Positions 25,840-35,053 of a stretch of DNA of 64,000 bases are shown here, piece after piece (within the stretch, counting starts at the first letter, position 1; each line of letters opens with the position of its first letter). Origin of the DNA: an uncultured bacterium. GTDB taxonomy: Bacteria > Cyanobacteriota > Vampirovibrionia > Gastranaerophilales > Gastranaerophilaceae. A program made the translations under genes and the position numbers. The notes beneath the pieces are model-generated. The model worked only from the letters and a program-made list of their open reading frames with translations. It was not told where the DNA came from and did not search any database. The DNA lies in NCBI GenBank assembly GCA_949292175.1, contig CASEYJ010000003.1:124001-188000 (forward strand), read 5' to 3'.

Positions 25840-27735
25840 ATGAATAAAAATCAATCAGCAGGGATGTACATTGTTCTGGCAATAGTTGCCTTAGTATTTA
25901 TTTCATCAGTGTTTATGTCCGGACCGGCAACAAGCACTTCAGAGATTTCATATTCAGAATTCTTACAAAAGCTTGATAACGGGGAATTTAAAAACGTAGA
26001 AAAAGCGGACGAATACTTGATTGCAATACCAAAAGAGCAACCAAAAGCAAAAAAAACAGAGAAAACTTCTCAAACCAGCCTTCAAACGAGTCCTTTTTCT
26101 GTAGAAAAGAAGGCGCCTCAAGTTCAATACAAAGTTTTGACTCCAAACGATCCCGGCCTGATGAGTAAACTAGAAAAAGCAAATGTTGATATTGCTGTAA
26201 AAAAACCGTCTGAGTCATCCCAAATGTTGGGATTACTGGGCAGTCTTATTCTCCCACTTATGTTTATAGTATTCATAATTATTCTTGCAAAAAGCCTTCA
26301 AGCAGGTGGTTCACAAGCAATGAGCTTTGGTAAGAGTAAAGCTAAAATGCTTCTCGACAGCAAGGTAAAAACAACATTCAAAGATGTTGCTGGTATCGAT
26401 GAAGAGAAAAAAGAACTTGAAGAAATTGTAGACTTCCTAAAAAATGGAGAAAAATACATAAAACTTGGTGCAAGAATTCCTAAAGGTGTTCTTCTTGTAG
26501 GCCCTCCGGGAACAGGTAAAACATTAATGGCAAAAGCCGTAGCCGGCGAAGCAGGCGTTCCATTCTTCTCAATAAGCGGTTCTGACTTCGTTGAAATGTT
26601 TGTTGGTGTCGGTGCAAGCCGTGTAAGAGATTTGTTTGAACAAGCAAAAAAACATCAACCTTGTATCATTTTCATCGATGAAATTGATGCCGTAGGACGT
26701 CAAAGAGGTGCAGGTCTTGGTGGCGGACACGATGAAAGAGAACAAACTCTAAACCAACTTCTTGTTGAAATGGATGGGTTTGATGAAAACACAAATATAA
26801 TCGTTATTGCAGCAACTAACAGACCTGACATTTTGGATAATGCACTTTTACGTCCGGGAAGATTTGACAGACAAATATACATCAACGCTCCTGACGTTAA
26901 AGGTCGTGAAGAAATATTGAAAGTTCACGCAAAAAACAAACAACTTGAAGATGATGTTGATTTAAAAGTTCTTGCAAAACGTACTCCGGGATTCACAGGG
27001 GCAGACTTACAGAACTTATTAAATGAATCAGCTCTACTTGCAGCTCGCAATAATAAAGATAAAATTTCAATGAATGATATTGATAATTCTATCGACAGAG
27101 TTATCGCAGGTGTCGAAAAGAAAAGCAAAGTTCTTACTGATGAAGATAAAGAGCTTACATCATACCACGAAGTTGGCCACGCACTTATCGACAAATTATT
27201 AAAAGATGCTAATGAATTACATAAAGTATCTATCATCCCTAGAGGTATGGCTCTTGGCGTAACTTGGACAAGACCTAAGGATGAAAAAGTTCACGTAAGC
27301 AAGGCAAAATTATTGGCTAAAATAACAGTTTCTCTTGGCGGACGTGCTGCTGAGGAAATCGTTTACGGCGCAGATAGAGTAAGCACAGGTGCTTCCCAAG
27401 ACTTAATTAACGTAACAAATATCGCAAGAAAAATGGTTACAGCTTGGGGTATGTCTGAAAAATTAGGTACTATGGCTTATGGTAAAAATGAAGAAAACGT
27501 ATTTATGGGAAGAGACTTTGGACACCAAAGAGATTACTCTGAACAAGTTGCATACGAAATTGATACCGAAATCAAACAAATCGTAGACGAAAGATACGCT
27601 TTGGCAAAAAATCTCCTTACAGAAAACAGAGATATGCTTGAAGCAATTTCAAGAGAACTCCTTGAAAAAGAAACTATTGATGAAAAAGAATTTGAAGAAA
27701 TTATGAATAGGGTAAAAAGTGAACGACAAGCCTAA
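25840..27735 (+). CDS. ftsH: ATP-dependent zinc metalloprotease FtsH
   Basis: A 631-residue membrane-anchored AAA+ protease that degrades unneeded or misfolded membrane and cytosolic proteins. Two membrane helices flank a short exported loop (residues ~9-27 and ~131-151). Walker A is at 221-228 (GPPGTGKT), Walker B at ~276-282 (IIFIDEID), the second region of homology ends in '[11 protein letters not shown]', and the zinc site HEVGH is at 443-447. Length is standard. GAGAGGGAAA precedes the ATG and a plus-strand TATAAT is at 25801-25806. Its last 17 nt overlap the start of the AcsD-like gene, so the protease and the corrinoid protein are on one transcript. Confidence 0.97.
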   Translation: MNKNQSAGMYIVLAIVALVFISSVFMSGPATSTSEISYSEFLQKLDNGEFKNVEKADEYLIAIPKEQPKAKKTEKTSQTSLQTSPFSVEKKAPQVQYKVLTPNDPGLMSKLEKANVDIAVKKPSESSQMLGLLGSLILPLMFIVFIIILAKSLQAGGSQAMSFGKSKAKMLLDSKVKTTFKDVAGIDEEKKELEEIVDFLKNGEKYIKLGARIPKGVLLVGPPGTGKTLMAKAVAGEAGVPFFSISGSDFVEMFVGVGASRVRDLFEQAKKHQPCIIFIDEIDAVGRQRGAGLGGGHDEREQTLNQLLVEMDGFDENTNIIVIAATNRPDILDNALLRPGRFDRQIYINAPDVKGREEILKVHAKNKQLEDDVDLKVLAKRTPGFTGADLQNLLNESALLAARNNKDKISMNDIDNSIDRVIAGVEKKSKVLTDEDKELTSYHEVGHALIDKLLKDANELHKVSIIPRGMALGVTWTRPKDEKVHVSKAKLLAKITVSLGGRAAEEIVYGADRVSTGASQDLINVTNIARKMVTAWGMSEKLGTMAYGKNEENVFMGRDFGHQRDYSEQVAYEIDTEIKQIVDERYALAKNLLTENRDMLEAISRELLEKETIDEKEFEEIMNRVKSERQA

Positions 27736-28516
27736 TCAAATCAGAACAATAGAATTTAACGGAATGAAAATCGGGGGAGAAACATCTTTCCCGATTTTCA
27801 AACATACATTTATTTTAAATATTTCTGCATTTAGCTCTGAACAAGAGATTATAAAAGCACAAGACTCAGATGCTGATATTTTGGGACTGGCCTTTAATAT
27901 TGAAACAGAAGAAGAAATTTCAAAAGCAGAAACAACTTTATCAAAACTTCTACCTTTAATCCACAAACCGCTTATGATTAAAGGAACGAGCAACAATGAC
28001 ATTGATAAATTACTTCTTCCAAAACTTATACAACAACTTAAGCAACCTGCAATAATTGCAGGAGCAAATGATAATACCTACCAAACAATTGTCCCATATA
28101 TCACAAAAGGATCTCATATCCTAGTTTTAAGAAGCCCAATAGATATAAATCTTGCAAAAGAACTCAATATTTTATCAAACGATATGGGGCTTGATTTAAA
28201 TAAAATTTTAATTGACACAGATATCGGCGGACTCGGGTACGGGTTTGAATACGGATACAGTATTATAGAAAAGATAAAACTTGAAGGGCTTAATGGAGAT
28301 AAATACCTTAATATGCCAATCATAAGCTTTGCCTGTGAAGAATCACTTAAAACAAAAGAAGCTAAATCCGATTCATTTTCGCAAAGCTGGGGAAACGTAG
28401 AGAAAAGAGCCCGATTTTTTGAACTAAGCTCCGCTTCAGCAGTAATTGCAGCAGGAGCAAACGTTATCGTTATGAATAATTCGCAAAACATTTCAATAAT
28501 GAAAGGACTTGTTTAA
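27719..28516 (+). CDS. acsD: Corrinoid iron-sulfur protein small subunit homologue (AcsD/CdhD type)
   Basis: A 265-residue TIM-barrel protein. The C-terminal half follows AcsD of acetogens almost word for word: 'RSPIDINLAKELNIL' (138-152), 'DTDIGGLGYGFEYGYSI' (166-182), 'GDKYLNMPII' and a final 'AGANVIVM'. In acetogens AcsD pairs with AcsC to make the corrinoid iron-sulfur protein (CFeSP), which carries a methyl group on cobalamin from methyl-folate to acetyl-CoA synthase. It is ~50 residues shorter than typical AcsD, mainly in the N-terminal half. A GTG start lies 7 nt after AGGG and inside the ftsH gene; the stop overlaps the ATG of the AcsC homologue by one base. No CODH/ACS gene is in the window, so acetogenesis is not implied. 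Confidence 0.88.
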   Translation: MNDKPNQIRTIEFNGMKIGGETSFPIFKHTFILNISAFSSEQEIIKAQDSDADILGLAFNIETEEEISKAETTLSKLLPLIHKPLMIKGTSNNDIDKLLLPKLIQQLKQPAIIAGANDNTYQTIVPYITKGSHILVLRSPIDINLAKELNILSNDMGLDLNKILIDTDIGGLGYGFEYGYSIIEKIKLEGLNGDKYLNMPIISFACEESLKTKEAKSDSFSQSWGNVEKRARFFELSSASAVIAAGANVIVMNNSQNISIMKGLV

Positions 28517-29622
28517 TGGAACTTTCGGGACTTCAAATATTCAAATATCTTCCCGCAGCAAAAAAAGCTGAAAACTCAAATTGCAAAAAATGCGGCTGCC
28601 CAACTTGCATGGCTTATGCCTTAAAGCTTGCAAAACATCAGGCTGAAATTTCTTCCTGTCCTTTCATCCCTGAGGATCTGGTTAGTTTGTACGAACACGC
28701 CTCAAAACACCCTCAAAAAACCGTTGAAATAAACGATCTTAAAATAGGTGGTGAAAATGTCCTATACCGCCACGAAAAAACATTTATAAACAAAACTGCA
28801 CTTGCTGTAATCGTCAACTCTGAGGAAGAATTCGAACGCATTAAAAACTTTGAAATCACACGAGTTGATGAGACAATGAGGGTTGATTTAGCAATTCTAA
28901 AATGCGAACCACCAAAAGATACAGGAAATATTAACACCATTTCTTATGAGGATTTTATAAAACTTCCACTAAAAGAAATTCAAGCCAAAAACTTTAAAGA
29001 AACGGCAGAAGAATTAATAAAAATAAGAACCCTTGCAATAAAAAATAAAGATGAAGAATTTGCAACTCCGGTGTACGTTCATTTTAAAAACAAAGACTTA
29101 AACACAATATGTGCAGAAGCAAGTTTCTACATATGCAAATATGCTAACATGCTTGTCTTCGAGCAGTTTGATGAAGCTTTATTGGCAACATTGATGACAC
29201 TTCGCCAAAACATATTTACAGACCCGCAAAAACCGCTTCAAGTTGAATCAAAAATATATGAATTCAACAATCCGGATGAAAATTCACTAATTTTCATGAC
29301 CACAAACTTCGCTCTCACATTCTTTGCAGTTGCAAATGAATTGGAAAGTTTACCTGTTCCATCATATTTAATAGTAACCCCGGCAGATGGTATGAGTGTA
29401 CTGACTGCATGGTCAGCTGAAAAATTCACTGCCAAAATGGTAGCTAAAAACCTAAAAAAATGGAACTTTGCCGAAAAAGTTAAAAATAGAAAAATCATTA
29501 TTCCCGGACTTTTAGCACATATGAAAAAAGAACTGGAAGAAGAAATTGAAGATTTTGAAATCGTTATTGGAACAATAAATGCTTACGATATAGCTGATTT
29601 CGTAAAAAATTACAATAATTAA
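28516..29622 (+). CDS. acsC: Corrinoid iron-sulfur protein large subunit homologue (AcsC/CdhE type), barrel shortened
   Basis: A 368-residue protein. The N-terminal [4Fe-4S] domain keeps all ligands with the exact acetogen spacing: Cys23, Cys26, Cys31, Cys48 (C-x2-C-x4-C-x16-C, within NCKKCGCPTCMAYALKLA). The C-terminal cobalamin-binding region is well kept: 'LRQNIFTDPQ' (229-238), 'FMTTNFALTFF' (260-270), 'PADGMSVLTAWS' (289-300) and 'RKIIIPG' (325-331). Between them, residues ~125-200 replace a region about 80 residues longer in acetogen AcsC, so the central TIM barrel is shortened. The Fe-S cluster normally reduces cob(II)alamin to the active state. Start overlaps the acsD stop by one base (TAATG) with AAAGGA upstream. 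Ends at a strong terminator. Its methyl donor and acceptor here are unknown. Confidence 0.88.
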   Translation: MELSGLQIFKYLPAAKKAENSNCKKCGCPTCMAYALKLAKHQAEISSCPFIPEDLVSLYEHASKHPQKTVEINDLKIGGENVLYRHEKTFINKTALAVIVNSEEEFERIKNFEITRVDETMRVDLAILKCEPPKDTGNINTISYEDFIKLPLKEIQAKNFKETAEELIKIRTLAIKNKDEEFATPVYVHFKNKDLNTICAEASFYICKYANMLVFEQFDEALLATLMTLRQNIFTDPQKPLQVESKIYEFNNPDENSLIFMTTNFALTFFAVANELESLPVPSYLIVTPADGMSVLTAWSAEKFTAKMVAKNLKKWNFAEKVKNRKIIIPGLLAHMKKELEEEIEDFEIVIGTINAYDIADFVKNYNN

Positions 29623-29628
29623 ATAATA

Positions 29629-29664
29629 AAAAAAAGCTGTCTTTGTTAAAGACAGCTTTTTTAT
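29629..29664. terminator. Bidirectional intrinsic terminator between acsC and fusA
   Basis: A 14-bp perfect stem (29631-29644/29648-29661, AAAGCTGTCTTT with its complement) and a GTT loop, A-rich on one side and T-rich on the other. Confidence 0.88.
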
Positions 29665-29680
29665 ATCTTTAAAGAAATTA

Positions 29681-31771
29681 CTACTTAGCAGAAGCGCCAG
29701 ATTTTTCAATAATTTCTTTTTCAATATTTGCAGGAACTTGTTCATAGTGGTCAAATTCCATAGAGAATGTACCACGACCTTGAGTATTAGATCTCAAGTC
29801 GGTAGCATAACCGAACATATTAGCAAGAGGAACAATAGCTCTTACAATTACGTTACCAGTGTTACCAAGAGGTTCTTGACCTTCGATACGTCCTCTTCTT
29901 CTTGAAATATCACCAATGATTGTACCTGTAAATTCATCAGGGATTTCTATTTCAACCTTCATCATAGGTTCAAGGATACAAGGTTGAGCTTTTCTACAAC
30001 CTTCTTTGATAGCCATGGAACCGGCAATCTTGAACGCCATTTCAGAAGAGTCAACTTCGTGGTATGAACCATCATAAAGTTCAACCTTAACGTCGATCAT
30101 AGGGAATCCGGCAAGAATACCACCTTCAAGGGCTTCTTCCATACCTTTTCTAGCAGGTTCAATATATTCACGAGGGATAGCACCACCGACAATTTTGTTT
30201 TCAAATACAAATCCTGCATTTTCTTCAGCCGGTGAAATTTTAACCTTAACGTGACCATATTGACCTTTACCACCTGATTGACGGATGAATTTAGAATCTT
30301 GGTCAGCCATACCTCTGATAGTTTCACGGTAAGCAACTTGAGGTTTACCAATATTAGCTTCAACTTTGAATTCTCTTAACATACGGTCAACGATGATATC
30401 AAGGTGAAGTTCACCCATACCAGAGATGATAGTCTGACCAGTTTCTGTATCAGATTTAACACGGAAAGAAGGATCTTCTTCAGCAAGTTTTTGAAGAGCG
30501 ATACCCATCTTATCTTGGTCAGCTTTTGTTTTTGGTTCGATAGCAACAGAGATAACCGGTTCTGGGAATGACATTTTTTCCAAAATGATTGGAGCTTTTT
30601 CGTCACACAAAGTATCACCTGTTGTAGTATCTTTCAAACCAACAGCGGCACAGATGTCACCAGCGTATACATCTTGTTCTTCAAGTCTTTGGTCAGCATA
30701 CATACGAACCAATCTTGCGATACGTTCTTTCTTACCGTTAGTAGCGTTCAAAACGTAAGAACCAGATGAAATAACACCAGAGTAAACTCTTAAGAATGTT
30801 AAACGACCTACATAAGGGTCTGTCATAACTTTGAATGCCAAAGCTGAGAATGGTTCATTGTCAGAAGAATGTCTTTCAGTTTTTGTTCCATCTTCAAGTT
30901 CACCTTCGATAGCTTTTACATCTACTGGAGATGGCATATAGTCAACAACGTTGTTCAATAAAAGTTGAACACCCTTGTTTTTAAATGCTGTACCACAGCA
31001 AACAGGAACGATCTTGTTATCGCAAACAGCTTTTCTCAAAGCTTTTTTCAATTCATCGATAGTGATTGAATCAGGATCTTCAAAATATTTTTCCATCAAA
31101 GCATCGTCTTCAGAAGCGATAGCTTCAACCATAGCATCTCTATATTCTTTAGCCTTGTCAGCCAAATCAGCAGGGATTTCTTCTTCTCTGATATCAGTAC
31201 CCAAATCGTTAGTATAAATTTCAGCCTTCATAGTCATCAAGTCAACAAGACCGTTGAATTTATCTTCAGAACCGATAGGCAACTGAATAGGAACAGCGTT
31301 AGCACCCAATCTTGTTTTGATTTGTTCAACAACTCTGTAGAAGTCAGCACCAGTTCTATCCATTTTGTTAACGAATACCATACGAGGAACTTCGTATCTG
31401 TTAGCCTGTCTCCAAACAGTTTCAGATTGAGATTGAACACCACCAACTGCACAGAATACAGCAACAACGCCGTCTAATACACGCAAAGAACGTTCAACTT
31501 CGATAGTGAAGTCAACGTGTCCAGGGGTGTCGATAATATTAATTTGGTGGCCTTTCCATTCAGCAGTAACAGCAGCTGATTGGATTGTAATACCACGTTC
31601 TTTTTCTTGTTCCATAAAGTCAGTTACAGCTGCACCATCGTGAGTTTCACCAATTTTATGAGTTTTACCTGTGTAAAACAAAATACGTTCAGTCGTAGTG
31701 GTTTTACCAGCATCGATGTGAGCGGCAATACCAATGTTTCTGATTTTTTCTAATGGAGTTTTTCTTGCCAT
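29681..31771 (-). CDS. fusA: Translation elongation factor G
   Basis: A 696-residue EF-G, the GTPase that drives ribosomal translocation. G motifs: AHIDAGKTT (17-25), '[17 protein letters not shown]' (G3 and neighbours) and 'NKMD' (G4). Domains II-V are complete, ending in '[17 protein letters not shown]'. Length is standard. AAAAAGGAAAAAC precedes the ATG. It stands alone here, away from rpsL-rpsG and tuf, with its own promoter at 31832-31859. Confidence 0.97.
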   Translation of the reverse strand: MARKTPLEKIRNIGIAAHIDAGKTTTTERILFYTGKTHKIGETHDGAAVTDFMEQEKERGITIQSAAVTAEWKGHQINIIDTPGHVDFTIEVERSLRVLDGVVAVFCAVGGVQSQSETVWRQANRYEVPRMVFVNKMDRTGADFYRVVEQIKTRLGANAVPIQLPIGSEDKFNGLVDLMTMKAEIYTNDLGTDIREEEIPADLADKAKEYRDAMVEAIASEDDALMEKYFEDPDSITIDELKKALRKAVCDNKIVPVCCGTAFKNKGVQLLLNNVVDYMPSPVDVKAIEGELEDGTKTERHSSDNEPFSALAFKVMTDPYVGRLTFLRVYSGVISSGSYVLNATNGKKERIARLVRMYADQRLEEQDVYAGDICAAVGLKDTTTGDTLCDEKAPIILEKMSFPEPVISVAIEPKTKADQDKMGIALQKLAEEDPSFRVKSDTETGQTIISGMGELHLDIIVDRMLREFKVEANIGKPQVAYRETIRGMADQDSKFIRQSGGKGQYGHVKVKISPAEENAGFVFENKIVGGAIPREYIEPARKGMEEALEGGILAGFPMIDVKVELYDGSYHEVDSSEMAFKIAGSMAIKEGCRKAQPCILEPMMKVEIEIPDEFTGTIIGDISRRRGRIEGQEPLGNTGNVIVRAIVPLANMFGYATDLRSNTQGRGTFSMEFDHYEQVPANIEKEIIEKSGASAK

Positions 31772-31831
31772 TTTTGTTTTTCCTTTTTATATAATTGTGT
31801 ACTTCTGCTATTTTATTTTAGCTATAACAAG

Positions 31832-31859
31832 ATTATCCCATAAACATGGATTTTTTCAA
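31832..31859 (-). promoter_or_regulatory. Sigma-70-type promoter of fusA
   Basis: On the minus strand TTGAAA (31859-31854), a 16-bp spacer and GATAAT (31837-31832) lie about 60 nt before the fusA start. Confidence 0.55.
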
Positions 31860-31959
31860 TAGAAATGAACATAACTTAACATTTGCTTGCGCCTCGTTAT
31901 AACTCATGGTAGACTACTGGCAAAGAACAATTCACTAGATTGGGGTAGAGAAAGGTAAG

Positions 31960-32634
31960 ATGAAAAGTTCAACTATCAGAAGATCAAATTTATCAAAGGA
32001 GAAAATTGCAGTGTTGGAAGCTCTTTCAAAATTTAAAAACAAGAATAGGATTTCAAGTAGCAGTCTAAATAGCAGCAATAGCGGTAGTATTAACGTTGAA
32101 CCTCAAAACGACAGTACTCCTGAAGTTTACGTTAGAAACAATAAGGAAAAAGAATTAGATTTATTATGGCAGAATTTCAGAATGCCTAAAGTGGAAAGAT
32201 CACCTATCGTTTACCTTGGCATGGGTTTTGCGGCAGGGGTTGTTGCAACAATTCTTGTATCAGCTCTTATAGGAATCAGCACAACAGATTTTCATCCAAA
32301 TTTCAAATTCAACATTAAAATGCCTTCAATAGCAATGCCAACACCACAGAAGGCAAATAAATTAAACTTCCTACCATCAAGCGGTTCAGCTTCTCAAGAA
32401 GCTGAACCAGAACAAAAGCCTGATGAAGAATACACCGTTCAAAGCGGCGATACTATGGAAGCAATTGCCAGAAGATTTTACGGGACATATTCACCGGAAA
32501 AAGTTGAGCTTATTATGAAAGCTAACAATATGACTAATCCGAACAAACTGTCAATCGGACAAAAGTTAATAATTCCGATGAATGATACATCAGAAGCAAT
32601 TCCGACAGATGAATCGGCAACTGAAGAACAATAA
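31960..32634 (+). CDS. LysM-domain membrane protein
   Basis: A 224-residue protein with a ~80-residue polar cytosolic N-terminus rich in Ser/Asn, one membrane helix at residues ~82-106 (SPIVYLGMGFAAGVVATILVS region) and a C-terminal LysM domain at ~157-206 (EYTVQSGDTMEAIARRFYG through IGQKLIIP). LysM binds N-acetylglucosamine chains of peptidoglycan, so the protein probably anchors the membrane to the wall or helps a division or wall enzyme; no catalytic domain is present. The acidic tail after LysM (DESATEEQ) is short. Followed by a strong terminator. Confidence 0.85.
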   Translation: MKSSTIRRSNLSKEKIAVLEALSKFKNKNRISSSSLNSSNSGSINVEPQNDSTPEVYVRNNKEKELDLLWQNFRMPKVERSPIVYLGMGFAAGVVATILVSALIGISTTDFHPNFKFNIKMPSIAMPTPQKANKLNFLPSSGSASQEAEPEQKPDEEYTVQSGDTMEAIARRFYGTYSPEKVELIMKANNMTNPNKLSIGQKLIIPMNDTSEAIPTDESATEEQ

Positions 32635-32640
32635 GCATTA

Positions 32641-32672
32641 AAAACGGAACTTTCTTAAGTTCCGTTTTTTCT
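32641..32672 (+). terminator. Intrinsic terminator after the LysM gene
   Basis: A 12-bp perfect stem (32641-32652/32657-32668, AAAACGGAACTT with its complement), TCTT loop and a T run. Confidence 0.85.
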
Positions 32673-32724
32673 AAAAATTAGAAATGAAATTTTAAAAATG
32701 GGGTTAATATAAGAAAGGAGTATT

Positions 32725-34002
32725 ATGAGAATATACAGCATAGCTGCAACTAATTACAACAGCCATAGCAAAGGGAAATTATCACCGCAAAAAAATATGA
32801 CCCAACCGAACTTTAAAGGTCAGGAATACGAATATCAAGCAAGATGTGGAAGTTCTGACCGCGGGAATGGAGCTTACTGTGCAATATATGACAAATACGG
32901 CAATATAATACAAGAAGGCTACGGTAGCATGTATGGGAACGGAAAACCCGAAGCTGTAAGAAATGCCCTAACCAGATTACACCCTGCACACAATAGCACG
33001 GAGATAATATCTATCAATCCTGATAAATATTACCCTGACAATAAAAAAGGGAAATTATATCTTGCAGATCCGGAAGAAGGTATAACTCAGGCAATGCGAG
33101 CAAAATATGATTATATTGCACTTGATAAAATGCCACCTCTTCCTTCATTAAAAAACCTTGATAGAAAATTTCACGCTATTAATGGAGATCCTACCGATTA
33201 CAATACACCATTAAAAGAGCTTGCAGCTTACCACAAAAGGTTACTCAAAGCTGACTTAAAAACATACAACAATATTGAACTAAAAAATATAGAGGATGAG
33301 GAGTATTTGCAACAATCACTTGCTAATAGAGATAAGTACTATTTTGAACACTTAGCAAATCCTCGTTCACAATATATTGTTGATAAACTAAACAAAGAAT
33401 CTTATTTCACATACATCAACCAAAAGAATGTTTCAGAAAACAAGGCTAAACTTGATTATTACTCAGCCAGAATAGATTCAACAAGGGAAAGGATAAAATT
33501 TGCAACAGAACTTGAACATATTTTGAACAAGGCTGGTGGAATATTAATTCAACGAGATATTGCTGCAAATAATTACAGTAAGACTAAAAATTCTCTTGAA
33601 TTATTAATAATGGATCATATTGATACTGACCACGCAATCAAAATGAAGAATTCTGAAAGGCTTTATTGCATCACACAACTTCAACTATATAAAGAACAAA
33701 AAAGCAAGCTAAAGAAACAAGAATTTATTGGGAACGAAGCTCGCCACAAAGCTTGGGACAGAACTGATAACTGTGGCGGTCTTGAATTTAGAGAAGCAGA
33801 AAAACAACTCAAGGCAAAAATAAAAGAAATAAATATTGAACTTCATAATTTAAAAGAAAAAAGACAAGGAATAAGTCAAAAAATAGCAGAAACAAAACCA
33901 CAAGTTGAAGAAAGCAAACAGAAAGTAATAGACTTAATCAAACAAGCAGATGTAATTTATCAAGAATTGCAAGCATACTATGAACAGAACAATCCGTTCT
34001 AA
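32725..34002 (+). CDS. Hypothetical coiled-coil protein with N-terminal NFKG motif
   Basis: A 425-residue protein with no signal peptide. Residues ~28-31 read NFKG, a short motif that recurs near the start of other uncharacterised proteins in this window. Residues ~35-110 form a compact region with 'CGSSDRGNGAYCAIYDKYGN' and a proline/tyrosine-rich part; from ~150 to the end the protein is charged and helical with long coiled-coil stretches (residues ~215-420). No known domain is recognised. AAAGGAG precedes the ATG and a strong terminator follows, so expression is likely. A structural or effector-like role is possible but not shown. Confidence 0.6.
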   Translation: MRIYSIAATNYNSHSKGKLSPQKNMTQPNFKGQEYEYQARCGSSDRGNGAYCAIYDKYGNIIQEGYGSMYGNGKPEAVRNALTRLHPAHNSTEIISINPDKYYPDNKKGKLYLADPEEGITQAMRAKYDYIALDKMPPLPSLKNLDRKFHAINGDPTDYNTPLKELAAYHKRLLKADLKTYNNIELKNIEDEEYLQQSLANRDKYYFEHLANPRSQYIVDKLNKESYFTYINQKNVSENKAKLDYYSARIDSTRERIKFATELEHILNKAGGILIQRDIAANNYSKTKNSLELLIMDHIDTDHAIKMKNSERLYCITQLQLYKEQKSKLKKQEFIGNEARHKAWDRTDNCGGLEFREAEKQLKAKIKEINIELHNLKEKRQGISQKIAETKPQVEESKQKVIDLIKQADVIYQELQAYYEQNNPF

Positions 34003-34003
34003 A

Positions 34004-34040
34004 ACAAAAAGCTCCGAGTGATTAATTCGGAGCTTTTTAT
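34004..34040. terminator. Bidirectional intrinsic terminator
   Basis: A 12-bp perfect stem (34006-34017/34027-34038, AAAAAGCTCCGA with its complement) with a 9-nt loop, between the coiled-coil gene and the convergent methyltransferase gene. Confidence 0.85.
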
Positions 34041-34052
34041 TATCAACTCAAA

Positions 34053-34928
34053 TTATTTAACTTTTTGGAAAAGCATAACGTACTCGTGCTTGAAGATATA
34101 AAAACCACCGGCCAAAGCACGATAGCGCCATAAATTAGCAGTTTTACCTTTTGCACGTTCATTACCCTGCATATCTTTCACAATGATAGACTTGGTAATA
34201 AAACCAACATTATTCATCCTTTTCATACACTCAAAACCAAGTGGAACAAGCTGTGAGTTTGCATATTTGTCCCCTATGATAAGCGCTGCAAAACGACCTT
34301 TTTCAAGCAAATCATATCCGTTCTTTGCGACTTTTTCAAACAAATCGTAAAATTCTTCTGTTGTCGCACAATTTGAAAGATCTTCTTTCTTATCTGAGAA
34401 CTTAATAATATCATCATAAGGCGGATGAAGGATTAATAACTGAGCTTTTTCCTCACCCATAATATCCAAACGAGCTTTTATTTTTTCTTTGGCTAACTCA
34501 GTAGTACTATCTGCACAAATAATATTCACATCAGTAACCAATTGTTTTGGAGTAAATTTTTCAGAAACACTTTCTGCCAGTTCATCTTTCAATTCAACCC
34601 CAATACAACGTCTACCCATATTGATAGCCTCAATTCCGGATGTTCCGGAACCGAAAAACATATCAAGTACGATATCATTTTTCTTTGTAAATCTTTCATA
34701 AAGCTGCTGAGCAATTTGCGGAATATAATTTCCGTGATATTCGTTAGAATGCCCGCCTTCTTTTAGTCTATTCGGGAATTCCCAGAGGGTATCAGTCTTT
34801 ATGTGATCATAATTTTTCCATTCGTTCAGATTTATATCACTATATTTAGTGGTTTTGACAGGTTTTACGACCTGCAAATCTGCCTTTTTAATAGGTTTTA
34901 ACTTAGTATTAGCTTTTAATCTTGCCAC
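34053..34928 (-). CDS. Solitary DNA methyltransferase (N4-cytosine/N6-adenine type)
   Basis: A 291-residue amino-methyltransferase. The SAM motif is at residues 89-100 (DMFFGSGTSGIE), followed by 'GRRCIGVEL', and the catalytic motif IV reads HPPY at 168-171. The order SAM motif first, then PPY, and the block 'TLWEFPNRLKEGGHSNEYHGNYIPQIA' before it, match a group of DNA methylases in which motif IV is commonly HPPY. No restriction endonuclease or specificity gene is adjacent, so it is probably an orphan methylase used for epigenetic marking or repair strand signals. The start is a GTG preceded by AGAGGG. Divergent from mutL across ~125 nt. Target base and sequence are unknown. Confidence 0.83.
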   Translation of the reverse strand: MARLKANTKLKPIKKADLQVVKPVKTTKYSDINLNEWKNYDHIKTDTLWEFPNRLKEGGHSNEYHGNYIPQIAQQLYERFTKKNDIVLDMFFGSGTSGIEAINMGRRCIGVELKDELAESVSEKFTPKQLVTDVNIICADSTTELAKEKIKARLDIMGEEKAQLLILHPPYDDIIKFSDKKEDLSNCATTEEFYDLFEKVAKNGYDLLEKGRFAALIIGDKYANSQLVPLGFECMKRMNNVGFITKSIIVKDMQGNERAKGKTANLWRYRALAGGFYIFKHEYVMLFQKVK

Positions 34929-35053
34929 GTTATCCCTCTTTCCCCGTTAATAGTCTTTCACGCTACTATCTTATAGAAATGTTTCAAATTTGTAATCAAA
35001 CATTTAGATGAATTTTTATTTGATGTAAATTGAGTGTAAGAAGGGGAGAATTA

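Noticed and set aside
27719-29622. Reading the AcsD/AcsC homologues as evidence of acetogenesis.
   Set aside because: The catalytic CODH and ACS subunits and the methyltransferase are not in the window, and the AcsC barrel is shortened.
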